A stretch of DNA of 64,000 nucleotides from Tubiluchus corallicola (GCA_030141605.1 JAQGDQ010000138.1:62001-126000); one strand, 5' to 3'; counted from the stretch's first letter, positions 23,766-35,400 are shown. Numbers and translations: made by a program. The notes: a model not told the origin generated them from the letters alone.

Positions 23766-24692
23766 ATGCAAGTTTTTTATTGTTCTGAAATGCCAAGGGC
23801 AAACGAGTGTCACAGCAACTGTGATGATTACTTAACTACATTCATGGGCATAATATCGCCCATCTTTTCAGGAATAACGTTAGTAGGAAACTGCATTAAC
23901 GTGGCGGTGTTTAAATCTGGATTGACATCTAAATCACCTATAAATGTCTTGCTGTTAGGTTTGGCTGTGACAGAAGGCATTGAGGGTGCTGCGTTTCTCG
24001 TGGACAAAATACTTGTGGTAAATTGCCAAAACTGCAGTAATAATACGATTTTTGTTATCACCAAGGTAGGTGATATGTCGTTTTATGCAGCAAACTGGAT
24101 AGTGGTATTCATATCTCTGTTTCGCTGTATTGCCATAACAATACCTTTACACCTCAAACACGTATGCACCGTTCGTAGAGCCCGATTTGTAATCTGTGCA
24201 TGTGTTATCTGCAACATCATTAGAGAACTACCATACTTCATTCAGTTTTTCGTTTATCCTTTTGACGAAGATGAACGTATCTTAGAAACGATTAACCAAG
24301 TGGTTGGTCGAATAATACCATGCTTTATCGTGTTAGTATTGACTGCCATATCCGTGTTTAGTGTTACAACTCAGGATCCTCATTTAATCAGGCACACAAT
24401 GGATCCTCGTTGCGATGATAAAAAAGTAGCAAGAATGTTGTTTATTTTGACTGCCATATTTTTCACAACAAACGTTTATTGCGTATTCACTCTCCTCTTG
24501 CCTATTTATGGAAAAAAAGTGGCACCGCAGGTAGAACTATCTACCTCCATTGTATTCGGTTTTAACTCATCAGTTAATGTGTTTCTCTACTTTATCATGG
24601 CGCCAATGTTTCGTACTGTTTTATGTTCAATGGTGAAAAGTAAATGCAAGGCCATGAAAAACTGCATCAAATGTAACCAAGAAAGTATTTGA
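23766..24692 (+). CDS. class-A-like G protein-coupled receptor, copy 1 (short tail)
   Basis: Single exon of 308 codons plus stop; the ATG is at 23766, since the GTG three bases earlier is not a plausible eukaryotic start. The protein has an outer N-terminus with NECHSNC and about seven hydrophobic segments. It shows GNCIN in helix 1 and LLLGLAVTE in helix 2 (E near the usual D). FRCIAITIPL replaces DRY at the end of helix 3, and helix 7 reads SSVNVFLYFIM with N..LY in place of NPxxY, followed by FR. Helix 6 (MLFILTAIFFTTN) lacks the usual CWxP. These are features of divergent rhodopsin-like receptors; the ligand cannot be inferred. The protein stops after CIKCNQESI, about 42 residues earlier than copy 2, although sequence homologous to the missing tail is still readable downstream. 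An AATAAA lies at 24908. Confidence 0.85.
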   Translation: MQVFYCSEMPRANECHSNCDDYLTTFMGIISPIFSGITLVGNCINVAVFKSGLTSKSPINVLLLGLAVTEGIEGAAFLVDKILVVNCQNCSNNTIFVITKVGDMSFYAANWIVVFISLFRCIAITIPLHLKHVCTVRRARFVICACVICNIIRELPYFIQFFVYPFDEDERILETINQVVGRIIPCFIVLVLTAISVFSVTTQDPHLIRHTMDPRCDDKKVARMLFILTAIFFTTNVYCVFTLLLPIYGKKVAPQVELSTSIVFGFNSSVNVFLYFIMAPMFRTVLCSMVKSKCKAMKNCIKCNQESI

Positions 24693-24907
24693 CTAAAACT
24701 TGAAGTCGAAGCTCAGACAGGCAAACAGAGAAAACAACGACGGAGGTAAGTTCCCATTGCGCTGTAACGCTTTCATTAACTATCATGCTTTCACATCTGA
24801 AAACTAACTGCTAACCTTCTGTGTTACCACAGGTGTATGACAAAACACAAAATAATGATCCCATGAATGTATATTGTAGATTACCTCGCACAACTTGTCT
24901 GTATTAC

Positions 24908-24913
24908 AATAAA
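24908..24913 (+). promoter_or_regulatory. candidate polyadenylation signal of GPCR copy 1
   Basis: AATAAA 216 bases past the stop codon. Others follow near 25080 and 25174, so the choice of site is uncertain. Confidence 0.35.
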
Positions 24914-25382
24914 AAACAACTATTTACGTTGTTTAGCTTTGATATTATAATAGATGCTGCTTATTTAAGGTGCTTTTCTTCTGCAAATGCTCAAACAAAG
25001 GTAAAAAAACGTTCTGTTTTTCTGTGAAAATGCTGTATTTTGCCTTAACTGATTCGTGAGACACTGTCGAAGAGACAAATTTTGCTAATAAAATTATTTT
25101 TAAATGTATACTAATACAAGCTACACGTTGTAGAATTTCTGAGTAAATAGCTTAATAGTGATGTCTGTTAAATAAAGGCTTCCATTATGTTCACCTCAAT
25201 GATGGCTTACATAGACTAAAAACCGTTTGGTACAACAAGGTGTAATAATAACAAAAGAAAGTTTATGGTAATTACATAGGTTTTACCATAATTTAAAAAA
25301 TAAGTTAAGAAAAATCAACTAATAGTTTTAACGAGATTGGTTTGTGACGTAAATGTTCAATTCGTATATGGCAAAGTGCATA

Positions 25383-25429
25383 TTGTCATCATTATAATCA
25401 CCATAGTCATCGTCGTCGTGGACGTCATG
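25383..25429. repeat. ATC/GTC triplet array between the two GPCR units
   Basis: About 47 bases of ATC, ATA and GTC triplets at the place where unit 2 begins, matching in type the arrays at 22428 and 27616. Confidence 0.8.
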
Positions 25430-27615
25430 TGCAATTAGATTAAATATCTCAAACATTATAAAAAGCTGGAAGACAAACTTCCTAAACTCACGTAACTTAC
25501 ATATGTAATCTTCTTACAATTCAATTAACCAAGAGAGACCCCCATATAGGGTAAGGACTTGCAGAATGATATTTAGTTTGTGTATTTATGCACAGCACTA
25601 TCAACACCAAAGCATGAGTCAACCTTGGTCAAAGAGCAATGAGTTTGTTCATTGTGCTGTTAATCGTTATGCAGCATGTTCATAATTTTTGTTATGATGC
25701 AACATTAATACAGCGAGTCAGGATTTTTTCTGCTGTATCTTTGATCGACTGGCCCAACTTTCTGTAGACTTGTTCCCGAATAAAATTTCTCTGGTCGCTT
25801 TGAGAACATGCAACTACGAATTAGCAACTTTCAACAAGAAAGCGGCTGGTCAACAACCAACAACCTGTAAATCAGTTCCTCACTTCACGTGCAATTTCCT
25901 AATATGCACTTTACAAGTGTCAATTACACGATAGCAAACAGGAGCGTTTTAATTAAAATCTGGAGAACTGTGGACGCTGTCCTCCTCCTCCTCCTCAAGA
26001 AGCCACGTTACATTTCCATTGACAAAACACCATATTGCTGTGAATAATGCTACTTCGCAACCAAGAGTTTTTTGAATAATTGTTTTATGCGACAACGGGA
26101 TTCTCTACAAGGACATGTAGGGACTAGTAATGAAATGTGGATAGTTAAGATAAATGCAGCAACAGTAAAGAAAAGACGTACTGACACCTTTTTCTATGTG
26201 CGCTAGAGGAAAAACCATGTAAAAAGATATTTTGTCTGTTGCTAAAAAAGAAAAGCCATGACAGGAAGGCATTTAGCCTACAACAGGGTTGTGAACAGCT
26301 TCTTTTTAACATCATCGTGACAGATCAGTTCAGTGAAATACAAACGTGACACATGGGTATTTCACCTAACTGTTAAGTTTATTTCTTTAATTGTTGCGTT
26401 TTTGTCTTTACTAAAACTACCAGTGCCTGCGGTTTTTCAGCATCTTATTTTTGGCTTTTCAACAAATTAATCTTTTTATTGTGACTAAAGTGACTCTCTT
26501 TTTTCCTTTCTCAAGTTAACCATGCAAGTTTCTTATAACTTTGAAACGCCCAGAGCAAATGAGTGTTACAGCAATTGCGATGAATATTTGTATACATTTA
26601 TAGGTATAATATCACCCATTTTCTCAGGAATAACATTAGTGGGAAACTGCATTAATGTGATAGTGTTTAAATCTGGATTGACACCTAAATCATCCATAAA
26701 TGTCTTGCTGTTGGGTTTGGCTGTGACAGAAGGCATTGAGGGTGCTGCGTTTCTCGTGGACAAAATACTTGTGGTAAATTGCCTGCACTGCAGGAATAAT
26801 ACGATTTTTGTTATCACCAAGGTAGGTGATATGTCATTTTATTCATCAAACTGGATAGTGGTATTCATATCTCTGTTTCGCTGTATTGCCATAACAATAC
26901 CTTTACACCTCAAACACTTATGCACCGTTCGTAGAACCCGCATTGTAATCTGTGCATGTGTTATCTGCAACATCATTAGAGAACTACCATACTTCATTCA
27001 GTTTTTCGTTTATCCTTTTGACGAAGATGAACGCATCTTAGAAACGATTAACCAAGTGGTTGGTCGAATAATACCATGCTTTATCGTGTTAGTATTGACT
27101 GCCATATCCGTGTTTAGTGTTACAACTCAGGATCCTCATTTAATCAGGCACACAATGGATCCTCGTTGCGATGATAAAAAAGTAGCAAGAATGTTGTTTA
27201 TTTTGACTGCCATATTTTTCACAACAAACGTATACTGCGCAATTGCACTCCTTTTGCCTATTTATGGAAAAAAAGTGGCACCGCAGGTAGAACTATCTAC
27301 CTCCATTGTATTCGGTTTTAACTCATCAGTTAATGTGTTTCTCTACTTTATCATGGCGCCAATGTTCCGTACTGTTTTATGTTCAATTGTGAAAAGTAAA
27401 TGCAAGGCCATGAAAAACTGCATTAAATGCAATCACGAATCTCTTCTAGTAATACCTGTTTTTAATGCAAATGGAAATCAAATCACGGATAAGCAGCTAA
27501 AAGACAGTAAAGGCAGTGGTTCCATTGCGTCTGTAACGCTTTCACTAACTGTCAGACTTTCACAATCTGAAAATTGATTGCTAACCTCTTCTGTTACAAT
27601 AAGTGCGCGTCAAAA
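25430..27615 (+). repeat. tandem duplication unit 2 (GPCR copy 2 with flanks)
   Basis: Counterpart of 22641-25382. Homology runs from just right of the 25.4-kb triplet array through the coding region to about 27600, where the third triplet array begins. Confidence 0.7.
26522..27577 (+). CDS. class-A-like G protein-coupled receptor, copy 2 (full tail)
   Basis: Single exon of 351 codons plus stop, ATG in context AACCATGC. Same receptor as copy 1 with the same helix motifs (GNCIN, LAVTE, FRCIAI, SSVNVFLYF) and the ECL1 glycosylation-like NNT. It keeps a longer cytosolic tail (residues ~309-351) with KQLKDSKGSGS and many Ser/Thr, a possible site for GRK phosphorylation. The N-terminal 35 residues differ most from copy 1, and synonymous differences are common before about 26900 but nearly absent over 26947-27230, where I count a single mismatch to copy 1. 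Ligand and G protein are unknown. Confidence 0.88.
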   Translation: MQVSYNFETPRANECYSNCDEYLYTFIGIISPIFSGITLVGNCINVIVFKSGLTPKSSINVLLLGLAVTEGIEGAAFLVDKILVVNCLHCRNNTIFVITKVGDMSFYSSNWIVVFISLFRCIAITIPLHLKHLCTVRRTRIVICACVICNIIRELPYFIQFFVYPFDEDERILETINQVVGRIIPCFIVLVLTAISVFSVTTQDPHLIRHTMDPRCDDKKVARMLFILTAIFFTTNVYCAIALLLPIYGKKVAPQVELSTSIVFGFNSSVNVFLYFIMAPMFRTVLCSIVKSKCKAMKNCIKCNHESLLVIPVFNANGNQITDKQLKDSKGSGSIASVTLSLTVRLSQSEN

Positions 27616-27812
27616 CAACAACACATCATCATTATCATCGTCGTCGCCGTCATCATCAACATCATCACCATCATCAAGTAGCAGCAACAGTAGCGGCAAC
27701 GGGAACGACGACAAAAATGACAACAACAACAGAGCATCATCATCATCATCAACAACAGCAACAACAACGTGGTGAACCGCGGCGATGGCGATGGCGACGA
27801 CAACGACAACAG
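27616..27812. repeat. ATC/CAA triplet array at right border of the GPCR duplication
   Basis: Imperfect CATCAT, CGTCGT, AGCAAC and CAACAA triplets over nearly 200 bases. Open frames in all phases here are low-complexity artefacts. Confidence 0.9.
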
Positions 27813-29469
27813 GAAATTGAGCGTCATAACCATATATAATTCCCGTTAGCATAAACTTGCCTGCATTAAAGCTGTAACAAAGGAGTTTATTTCTGATATA
27901 TATACTTTTATTTTAATAGGGGTATTATATCATTGTAAAAAATTGGGTAATTATTGTTTGTGAATCCCCGCCTGCACACTAAGATGAAAAGACACTTCGT
28001 CAAATTGGCATTACAGGTGCAGAAAAAGCAATGTAGGCTAGTGCAATGAGAAGCTACGTTTCAATGCAATGCCGACAGGTGTTTGAAAAGACGAGTTTTA
28101 CTATTGGCAGTATCGCATTATGTCAGTGAACAATAGGTTATAGCTTCGCTAATTGTGAACTAGATCAAAGCAATATGAAAACGCGATACATAAGCAATTC
28201 ATCAAAGATTTGAGGGTCGAAAAATAGCCACTTCCTGACTGCTGACTAGCACGACTAGAAAATGAAATTAATAATAGTGGTGGGCCACTTGAAATGCACA
28301 AGCACTGCCATGACGATATGATCAATGTAAACATGTTAATTTTGTTCCTGGTAGCATAGTAACGAGTAATGAAAGATGCTATGTGATTATACCTTAATCT
28401 TAACCAGTAATGGAAAACAAAAATTCAGAAAACATTTCTGACATTTCTGCAGACAATCTGTCATTTGCTCTTTTGGATACAAATAAGCTGTTTGTACTTA
28501 AAAATACTGAAAACTTTTAGTAATGATTGCCATTAGGAAAAAAAGTTGCGCTCACCTGCTCCAGAACTACCTTGCAATGATATTATAGTATAAAGCGGTA
28601 TAATATAAAGTTTAACTCGTTATGTACAAAAATGTCTTTATGCCAATTCATTATAATGTTATTTTATATCAGATATTTTAGATAAGCACAATCGGTTATC
28701 AACGGGGACGATTATTTCAGCTTCCTGCCATAGATAAACAACCTTAAAACTGATACTAGTTTTTAAAGCTGTTCATTGCTCGGTGGAGCCACTGAACAGT
28801 AATTTCAGTTTAAGCAAAAAATGAACTTCGTCCGCATTGACAGAGTATACCAACATTACCAACCCTGGGCTCGGACCTCAGCTTTGTAAACAGGTTTTAA
28901 ATAAAAGTGGATATTAAATCAGTTTTAGAACAAACAGTAGTTATAGTCTAATATTGCCTGTATGTTTTTTATGCCCACTAGGCTCGTCACAACAGTCCAC
29001 ATTAAATATCTACTGCTGTGCTGGATTCCGGCTTGCAGTTTCAATTCAATTCGATGTTTTATTTTAGTTTTTTTTAAAAACGAACTGTAGCACAAACTAT
29101 ACATATACACAGAAATAAAAAAATAGTAAAATGTTCTAAATAATGCGAATTCATTTACATGCAGATTTGAAACAATAAAGATAAGAGTTGGAACTAGTTT
29201 GGATTATCTTACACGCGTCGAGATAAAAATAATTAGACCTTAAAGTTTAGATGGCACATCCAACGATGTGAGCTTACAGTAGAATACAGATTCACTACGC
29301 AAAATATGGTTCCAACATCGAGTGATTGTCGAGTTTTCTCTAATATCCAAAAGCTGTAAAAAATTGCATAGGCCTATTGCCAAATTATTAATACCTTCCA
29401 AACATTGAGACTAACCAAAGATATTGTCTTTCGTATGATTATTATTAAGATGAGACAGAAAGTTCCACG
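27813..29469. other. gene-free stretch
   Basis: No exon recognised. AATTCAATTCGATGTTTTATTTTA near 29040-29065 looks like an inverted (GAATT)n-type LINE tail, without a clear body. Confidence 0.4.
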
Positions 29470-30178
29470 CACGCGTGAACGAATTTATTTATACCATTTA
29501 TTCGTACTCTTGAGGTATAATCCCTACAGAAAATAACAACAAATTTAACTATAAGAAAAAGGAAAAACGTGAGACAAATTACAATATAAATTAGTTCAGG
29601 CTGTACGTAGTAAAAAAGTGTTAATTTGTTAAACAACAGGGAAACTCATTGCGGCATTTCATGTAATAAACAAGTCATAGTGGTCTCAGCTAATAGCCAG
29701 ACACTTCATACACTTAAAATTTCATGCAATTTGACCTCCTGATGATATAAAAATACTTGTCTTGTATAACCCACTATACATTAATTCTAGTAATAACGGT
29801 AATATACACCAGCTAATTGTGAAAGATACTGAGAGTACTTTGACTATAATCGTGATGAAAAGCACTACTTTTGATATAAACTGGTGGCAAGAACAATAAA
29901 TTCCATACTGGTTAGAAATTTACACTAATTAACTTATACCCCAAAATTGAAGAGAAACAATACTGAGCTTTCTGAGCAAAATAACGAATAATACGATTAC
30001 TATTATTTAAACATTTAAAATAAAACTTTATAAATAGCTTCTGAGAACTGTTACATTTAGCTAATGTGTTTATACTAATATGCTTAGCTAATAAATCATT
30101 ATGGTCATCGAGATTAGAAGTTGACATACGACCGAGATGAGTGACTTTGTTACAGAATTGCATAGCAGTCCTCAATTA
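29470..30178 (-). mobile_element. LINE family L-A, copy A (3' fragment, internally deleted)
   Basis: On the minus strand FCNKVTHLGRMSTSNLDDHNDL is followed, after the loss of about 100 residues, by LFIKFYFKCLNNSNRIIRYFA and a GYKL box. These match FYDKVLHLGTTLTSNLSDN and FEIKFVELFVSSINSSNTLANFFA of copy B. The AT-rich 3' end at about 29475-29515 (GTACGAATAAATGGTATAAATAAAT) matches that of copy C near 32985. Non-functional. Confidence 0.75.
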
Positions 30179-30639
30179 AGATTAAAGGATTTTGATAATT
30201 TATTTGATATTTGCGATTAGAAAAGATACATTTACTTTTCACTTTATTTCCCTGTACATTGCACAAATTGATAGCAAAAAATTCTAGCAGTCATCCCATG
30301 TAGGAACCATACGTTGTAGAGCTCTTACGCTAGGAGGAATGAGTGAACATCCTACGCTCAGAAATACATTTACTATTGTTCAGCTTTTAATGCAACAAAA
30401 ATCGTAAGTGTGGAATAGCCATTTCGCGCTTTTTAACTATATTTTAATAAGTTAAAAAGAATTTCGAACAATAAAAAAATATTTGGAGAACTTAGTAGTG
30501 CGAAATGATATTTTCAAATATTAACTTTAGGAATATCAGACAAGTGTGCACGTATTTGCTAATTCTCTGTAAATATGAAACTGTATCGAGTACTTAAATC
30601 TAAGATATCCACTACCATGTGAACCATGATATTAAATGA

Positions 30640-32010
30640 AACCGCTAAATATTACCTGTAAAATGGCTCTATAGTTTATTGTGCTTTACTTGACGCTTCT
30701 AAAGGATTCGATAAAGCAAATTACTGTAAATTATTCAAACTTCTACTTTAGAAAAATCTTCCTGCTAATATAATCAAATTTTTATGTATACGAAATATGT
30801 ATACCAAATCTAGATTTTTTTACTTGTAGGAACGGGGTAAGATAGGGTGCTGTCTTGTCCCCAATTTTATTTGGCGTGTACTTAGATGGACTGTTATGTC
30901 AACTGCGAGATTCTAAAATTGGATGTATGGTGAGTAACAGGTACTGTGGCAGTGTCGCATATGCTGACGACGTAATTCTGTTGGCTTCGAACATACGGGC
31001 TCTCCAGGCCATGTTAAAAATTTGTGAAGAGTATGCCAGAAATTATGATATTGATTTCGTAAACATAAGTCGTCACAAAATAGGGAGCAAATGTATAATT
31101 TTCTACTCTCATAAGAATGTTCCCCACACCTTACATTCCACAGTAAAACTCAAAAACACATCGATGTCTTTTTACGACAAAGTGCTGCACCTTGGCACAA
31201 CTCTGACATCTAATTTGTCGGATAATGCTGAAATTCTATGTAATCGTGGAGATTTCATTTATCGTGCAAACAGTGTTATATTTATATGTGACGTCTCGTT
31301 TCTTAATAGCTGTATTAAGACTAAAATATTTCGAATGTACTGTCATAGCTTTCATGGCTCGCAAATATGGAAGCTTGATAACACTCTTATTAATAACATT
31401 GATACCTCCTGGAGCATAGGCGTACGTAAATTTTGGCATTTGCCATACCAAACTCATAGGTTTTTGTTACCTCATTTATCTGGTGTGCTTCGTCCAAGTA
31501 CCCAATTTGAAATCAAATTTGTAGAATTATTTGTCTCGAGTATTAATAGCAGTAATACGCTTGCGAACTTTTTTGCGAGAAATGCAGAATAGTCTGTGCA
31601 GGCAACATTGGGTTACAATCTGCAATTTCTTAAATGTAAATATAATGATAACTGTAACAAATGTGATCATTTAAAAATTAAAAGATTCATATGTAAGAAA
31701 GCTAGAGAACTCACGGGGCTCATAGCCTCACTCTTTCATTTGTTAAAGATGTTTTAAGTGACTTAACCAGAAGCGATTTTTCCTTTTTAGACAATCTGCA
31801 AATTCATGACATTCTACAATATTTATGTTGCGAATAATTTGTGATTCTGTAATGTAAAATCAAAGTCAATATCGTATATGCAAGTTTTATTTTATTTGTG
31901 TAAAGGTATGAGTTTTTTTAACTACTAACCGACATTGTTTATTTATTTATTTATACAGTTAACCGAATGAATGTATTGTATTTATAATAATTTGAAATAA
32001 ATCGTATATA
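30640..32010 (+). mobile_element. LINE family L-A, copy B (reverse transcriptase relic)
   Basis: The palm of a non-LTR reverse transcriptase is readable: VYCALLDASKGFDKANYCKLF before a frame change, then NGVR-stop-GAVLSPILFGVYLDGLL, where the conserved Gln of NGVRQG has become TAG. The catalytic AYADDVILLAS follows, then a thumb region to FFARNAE at 31592. A long open stretch (30855-31592) remains. The 3' end reaches a (TA)n tail near 32010. No endonuclease or ORF1 is seen, so the copy is 5'-truncated and dead. Confidence 0.85.
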
Positions 32011-32295
32011 TATATATAATAACACAAAATAAATGCTAATTTGCAAAATCAAAATTATATGCAGTTTGCAAATGGTCACATTTAATATATAATATAATTT
32101 GTGAAATGGTCAAAATAAAGCCATGAAAATAAATATTATGGAACCGAGAAACAAAAATAAAGTCATTATAGAGATGATAATGATTATCATTACATCAAGG
32201 CAGTAACTTATAACCAACACTACAACTTGCTTAATAAAATATAATACTTAGTACGAAGGACCAAAAGCACTTCTGTATTTGCTTTCTTTCTGTTG

Positions 32296-32441
32296 TTACC
32301 ATCCATACCCTCCTTGGTTACCAAATGTCGGGCCGCCAAGTCCTTCTCGCGTGCCATATCCTCCCCCTTTTGCTTGTTTTTTTCTTCTTTCTGTGTTGTA
32401 ACCAGGTGAGTCGATGTAGTGAACAATCAACTTGGTTATAC
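32296..32441 (-). CDS. tentative last exon
   Basis: Acceptor ATTTTATAG; reads GITKLIVHYIDSPGYNTE, then a basic stretch RRKKQAKGGGYG and FGNQGGYGW before TAA at 32296. Membership in the collagen-like gene is inferred from strand, order and phase only; it could be the end of a separate small gene. Confidence 0.45.
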
Positions 32442-35400
32442 CTATAAAATATTGAGAGTTTTCAGATTTTGAAAAAATATGGCAAGAATAAATGGACTCG
32501 CAAAATAAAAGTGTTACTTAAGCTCTACAAATGACAAACACATAAAATTAGGCAATCGGGCTTCTAGTCTGCAAAAATAAAAATCTGTGAATCGAATAAA
32601 GTCGAATCACTTTGACATGAAAAGGATGCCCTACTGTTATTATAGCACCTAATAACAATAAATTTTCCTGAGAAGCGGTACCAGGTTTTAAGAGTGTAAA
32701 TTAAAAAAACTACAGCTAACCGGCCTCAAAGCCTTTAGGACCGCCAGCTTTACCCCCAACGATGAAGTTGAAATTTGAAATTGTGAACTTAAAATTTGCC
32801 GGCTTTTTGTGCTTTATTGCCAATGTAAATTCGCATTGGAACCTACTTTTATTCAAATCTCAATGATGATGATTAGTATGCTACTTTATGGTGTGTGCAT
32901 GTTTGCCAAAATTTTACAATTAGTACGCATGTTGACCTAAATTAGAGATGTTTGATAAGACCAAAATCCGAGTGTTTCGCTCGTATTTATTTATTATTTA
33001 CTCGTACGTAAATGTACATTAAAAACAGATACATTAGTAATATTTACAAAAAAAACATTACACTCAAAATTGTACAACGAAAAAGCAAATACAATAAAGA
33101 AATAAAAAATGACAATATTAGCTTTCAAATTTTTACTCAATAAACGCTATAAAATTATTTGTATGTATTTAGTTCTCCATAATTAATGTTAAAATTTCAT
33201 TTAATCCATTCATGTTATAAGAGAAATCTCTTGCTTCTATTGTGTTTACAATGTCAACGGCCAAAGATACTTTACATATTTGATTTTCAGTTAAATTGCA
33301 TTCCTCTTTAAAAATGTGCGATCTTCCTTGTTTTGGCTTAGATATCATCAGTTTAAAATGTAACATTATAACATTGCAATGGTGGGGCAGAAAATACCTA
33401 TGTGATTTTCTTGGAAGTTTCCATGACTGTCTCACAGCTATTTTCCACACGGTATCAAGTGACGTTAATTGGGGGTCATTACATTTTCAATACTGAGAAC
33501 CATAAAAACTATGATAATAACTCTGAAATTATTTTTTCTCTTAAACTTTGATAGAGCCAAGAGAAATTAGCAATTACATTGTTCGTTCTGTAAATAAAAT
33601 TATTACATTTACTCATAATACAAACTGTATCAGTCATGTTATAATTCAGTGAACAGCCAAGATGATCAACTTTATTGCACCAAATAAGTGGATGTCCGTC
33701 AAGAATTATACGAGGCGTATCATTGTAGATGCATACTGAGTTTTTTTAAAAAACAGTGCATTTGCTCTTAATCTTATTACGTTGTATGTTAACACATGTG
33801 ATACTACATTTACAAGCATAAGCCTCACATATTTTAACATTTCTGTCGAAAATCCGCTTTAAACCAAGCCTGGCTTCTTTGGTGGCCTTACAATATTATT
33901 TAGATCGTATGTGACGTTCATGCATGTGTAACCATGCGTTTAGTTAACCTTGCCTATAAAAAGGAAGTGTCACCACTGATCGGTGACCACCTATCAGCAG
34001 GTACCACAAAGGGTGGTCCCCTTTTTCTTGTTTTTATATAGGTCTGTATGTGAGATTATTCATTTAAAGTGCTGTGAATTATATGATTATTTTTGGTATG
34101 ATTTATAACTTGATTTGAAATGTAAAGTGTAACGGTTAAATTAGAATTTTGTTAATAAAGTGTCCTATTAGTGTGGCCACAATTTATACAAATCGTTATG
34201 CTTCTCTAATGACTATTTTTGACTGGATTATTTTCACAGCACAATTAATACAAAATCACAGGTAAGAGCAAGTGAATCAATACCCACTAAGGTTTAAGCG
34301 TAATGCAACTTTTCTGACTGCAATAAATTAGACATAACAGACATAGACATAGAATAATAGTGTTAACAGTGCACGATCAGGACAGGTTCTCTCCCTGTCT
34401 TTAAAGCTATTTGGTATCAAATTCAATTTTTTCGATAATTGCATAACTCCATTTGTAATACAGTAGGCGCCGCTTAAAAGACTCAGTCGCTTAATTGACT
34501 CAAAAACTCCCCTGGTACGGGCCGCTTTTTCAAAGGTACATAACAAGGATCGGTAATTGACTCAAACAATTCCGTATAATTGACTCAATATTTTTCCTTC
34601 AAGCACTTAAAATAAGACATTTGTATGTGCCCAAAGGGTCTTTCCTACTTTCATGTCATCTTTACTTCGCTTTTGTGCACTATGTATGCAGAAACAATCA
34701 CGATAAATACTATTTTGTTTGTAAGCAGGTACATTTCGTTTATCATGCGCTAACACGCTAACCGTAGCGGTTTTGCTTTGAATCTGTTACCCGCTCGCCC
34801 ACTGCGATTAACCGCCTTACCCAAGAATTTCTGGAAGCTAAACATTTAATCATTTATCTAGCGGTTTCCTTTTGAATTGTGATTTAGAAAAGTATACGTT
34901 TTTTAATTTATAGATAATTCATTTATATAAATTAATATTTTAAAATGTTTTTTTAAATTTTTAACTGCACAAAGGAATTTAGGCATTACTTCGTTTTTAA
35001 AATTCATTAAAAACATTTGCAGTGAATACTAAGCTCACCCATACTTCTAAACCAGTAATATGACACCCATCGGATAATATGTTCAGTCAGTTAATTGGGT
35101 CAAACACTTCCGTCCCAAAGTGGGTCTATTAAGCGGCGCATACTGTAGTAAAAGTAGAAGAGGATTTACCACCCCAATTGAGATTCTGTGTGGTATACAT
35201 GTGCAACAATAATCTGATAATCAATGGAGAAACATTACGTTTGATAAGAAGTGAAAACAATTTACAGAAATTAACTTTATCAGGTTTCGAAGCGTCAAGT
35301 AAGCAACAATACACAGCTGAATCATGATTATTATAATACTCTACAGTTTCTTTTAAAACCATCGTGCACATAGATCTGGATGTTTTCTTTTTAAAACCGA

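Larger units (their letters stand above)
22641..25382 (+). repeat. tandem duplication unit 1 (GPCR copy 1 with flanks)
   Basis: The ~1.1 kb upstream of the coding region aligns with the region upstream of copy 2, though weakly. Markers are TTTATGCATCATTGTGG / TTTATGCACAGCACTATC, GAGTTTGTTCAaCGCaCcGTTAAT / GAGTTTGTTCATTGTGCTGTTAAT, and AAGAAGCCA...CATTGACAAAACAC in both. Homology continues about 140 bases past the copy 1 stop. Confidence 0.7.

Noticed and set aside
27578-27852. Four overlapping open frames after GPCR copy 2
   Set aside because: Low-complexity translation of the CAT/CAA triplet array.
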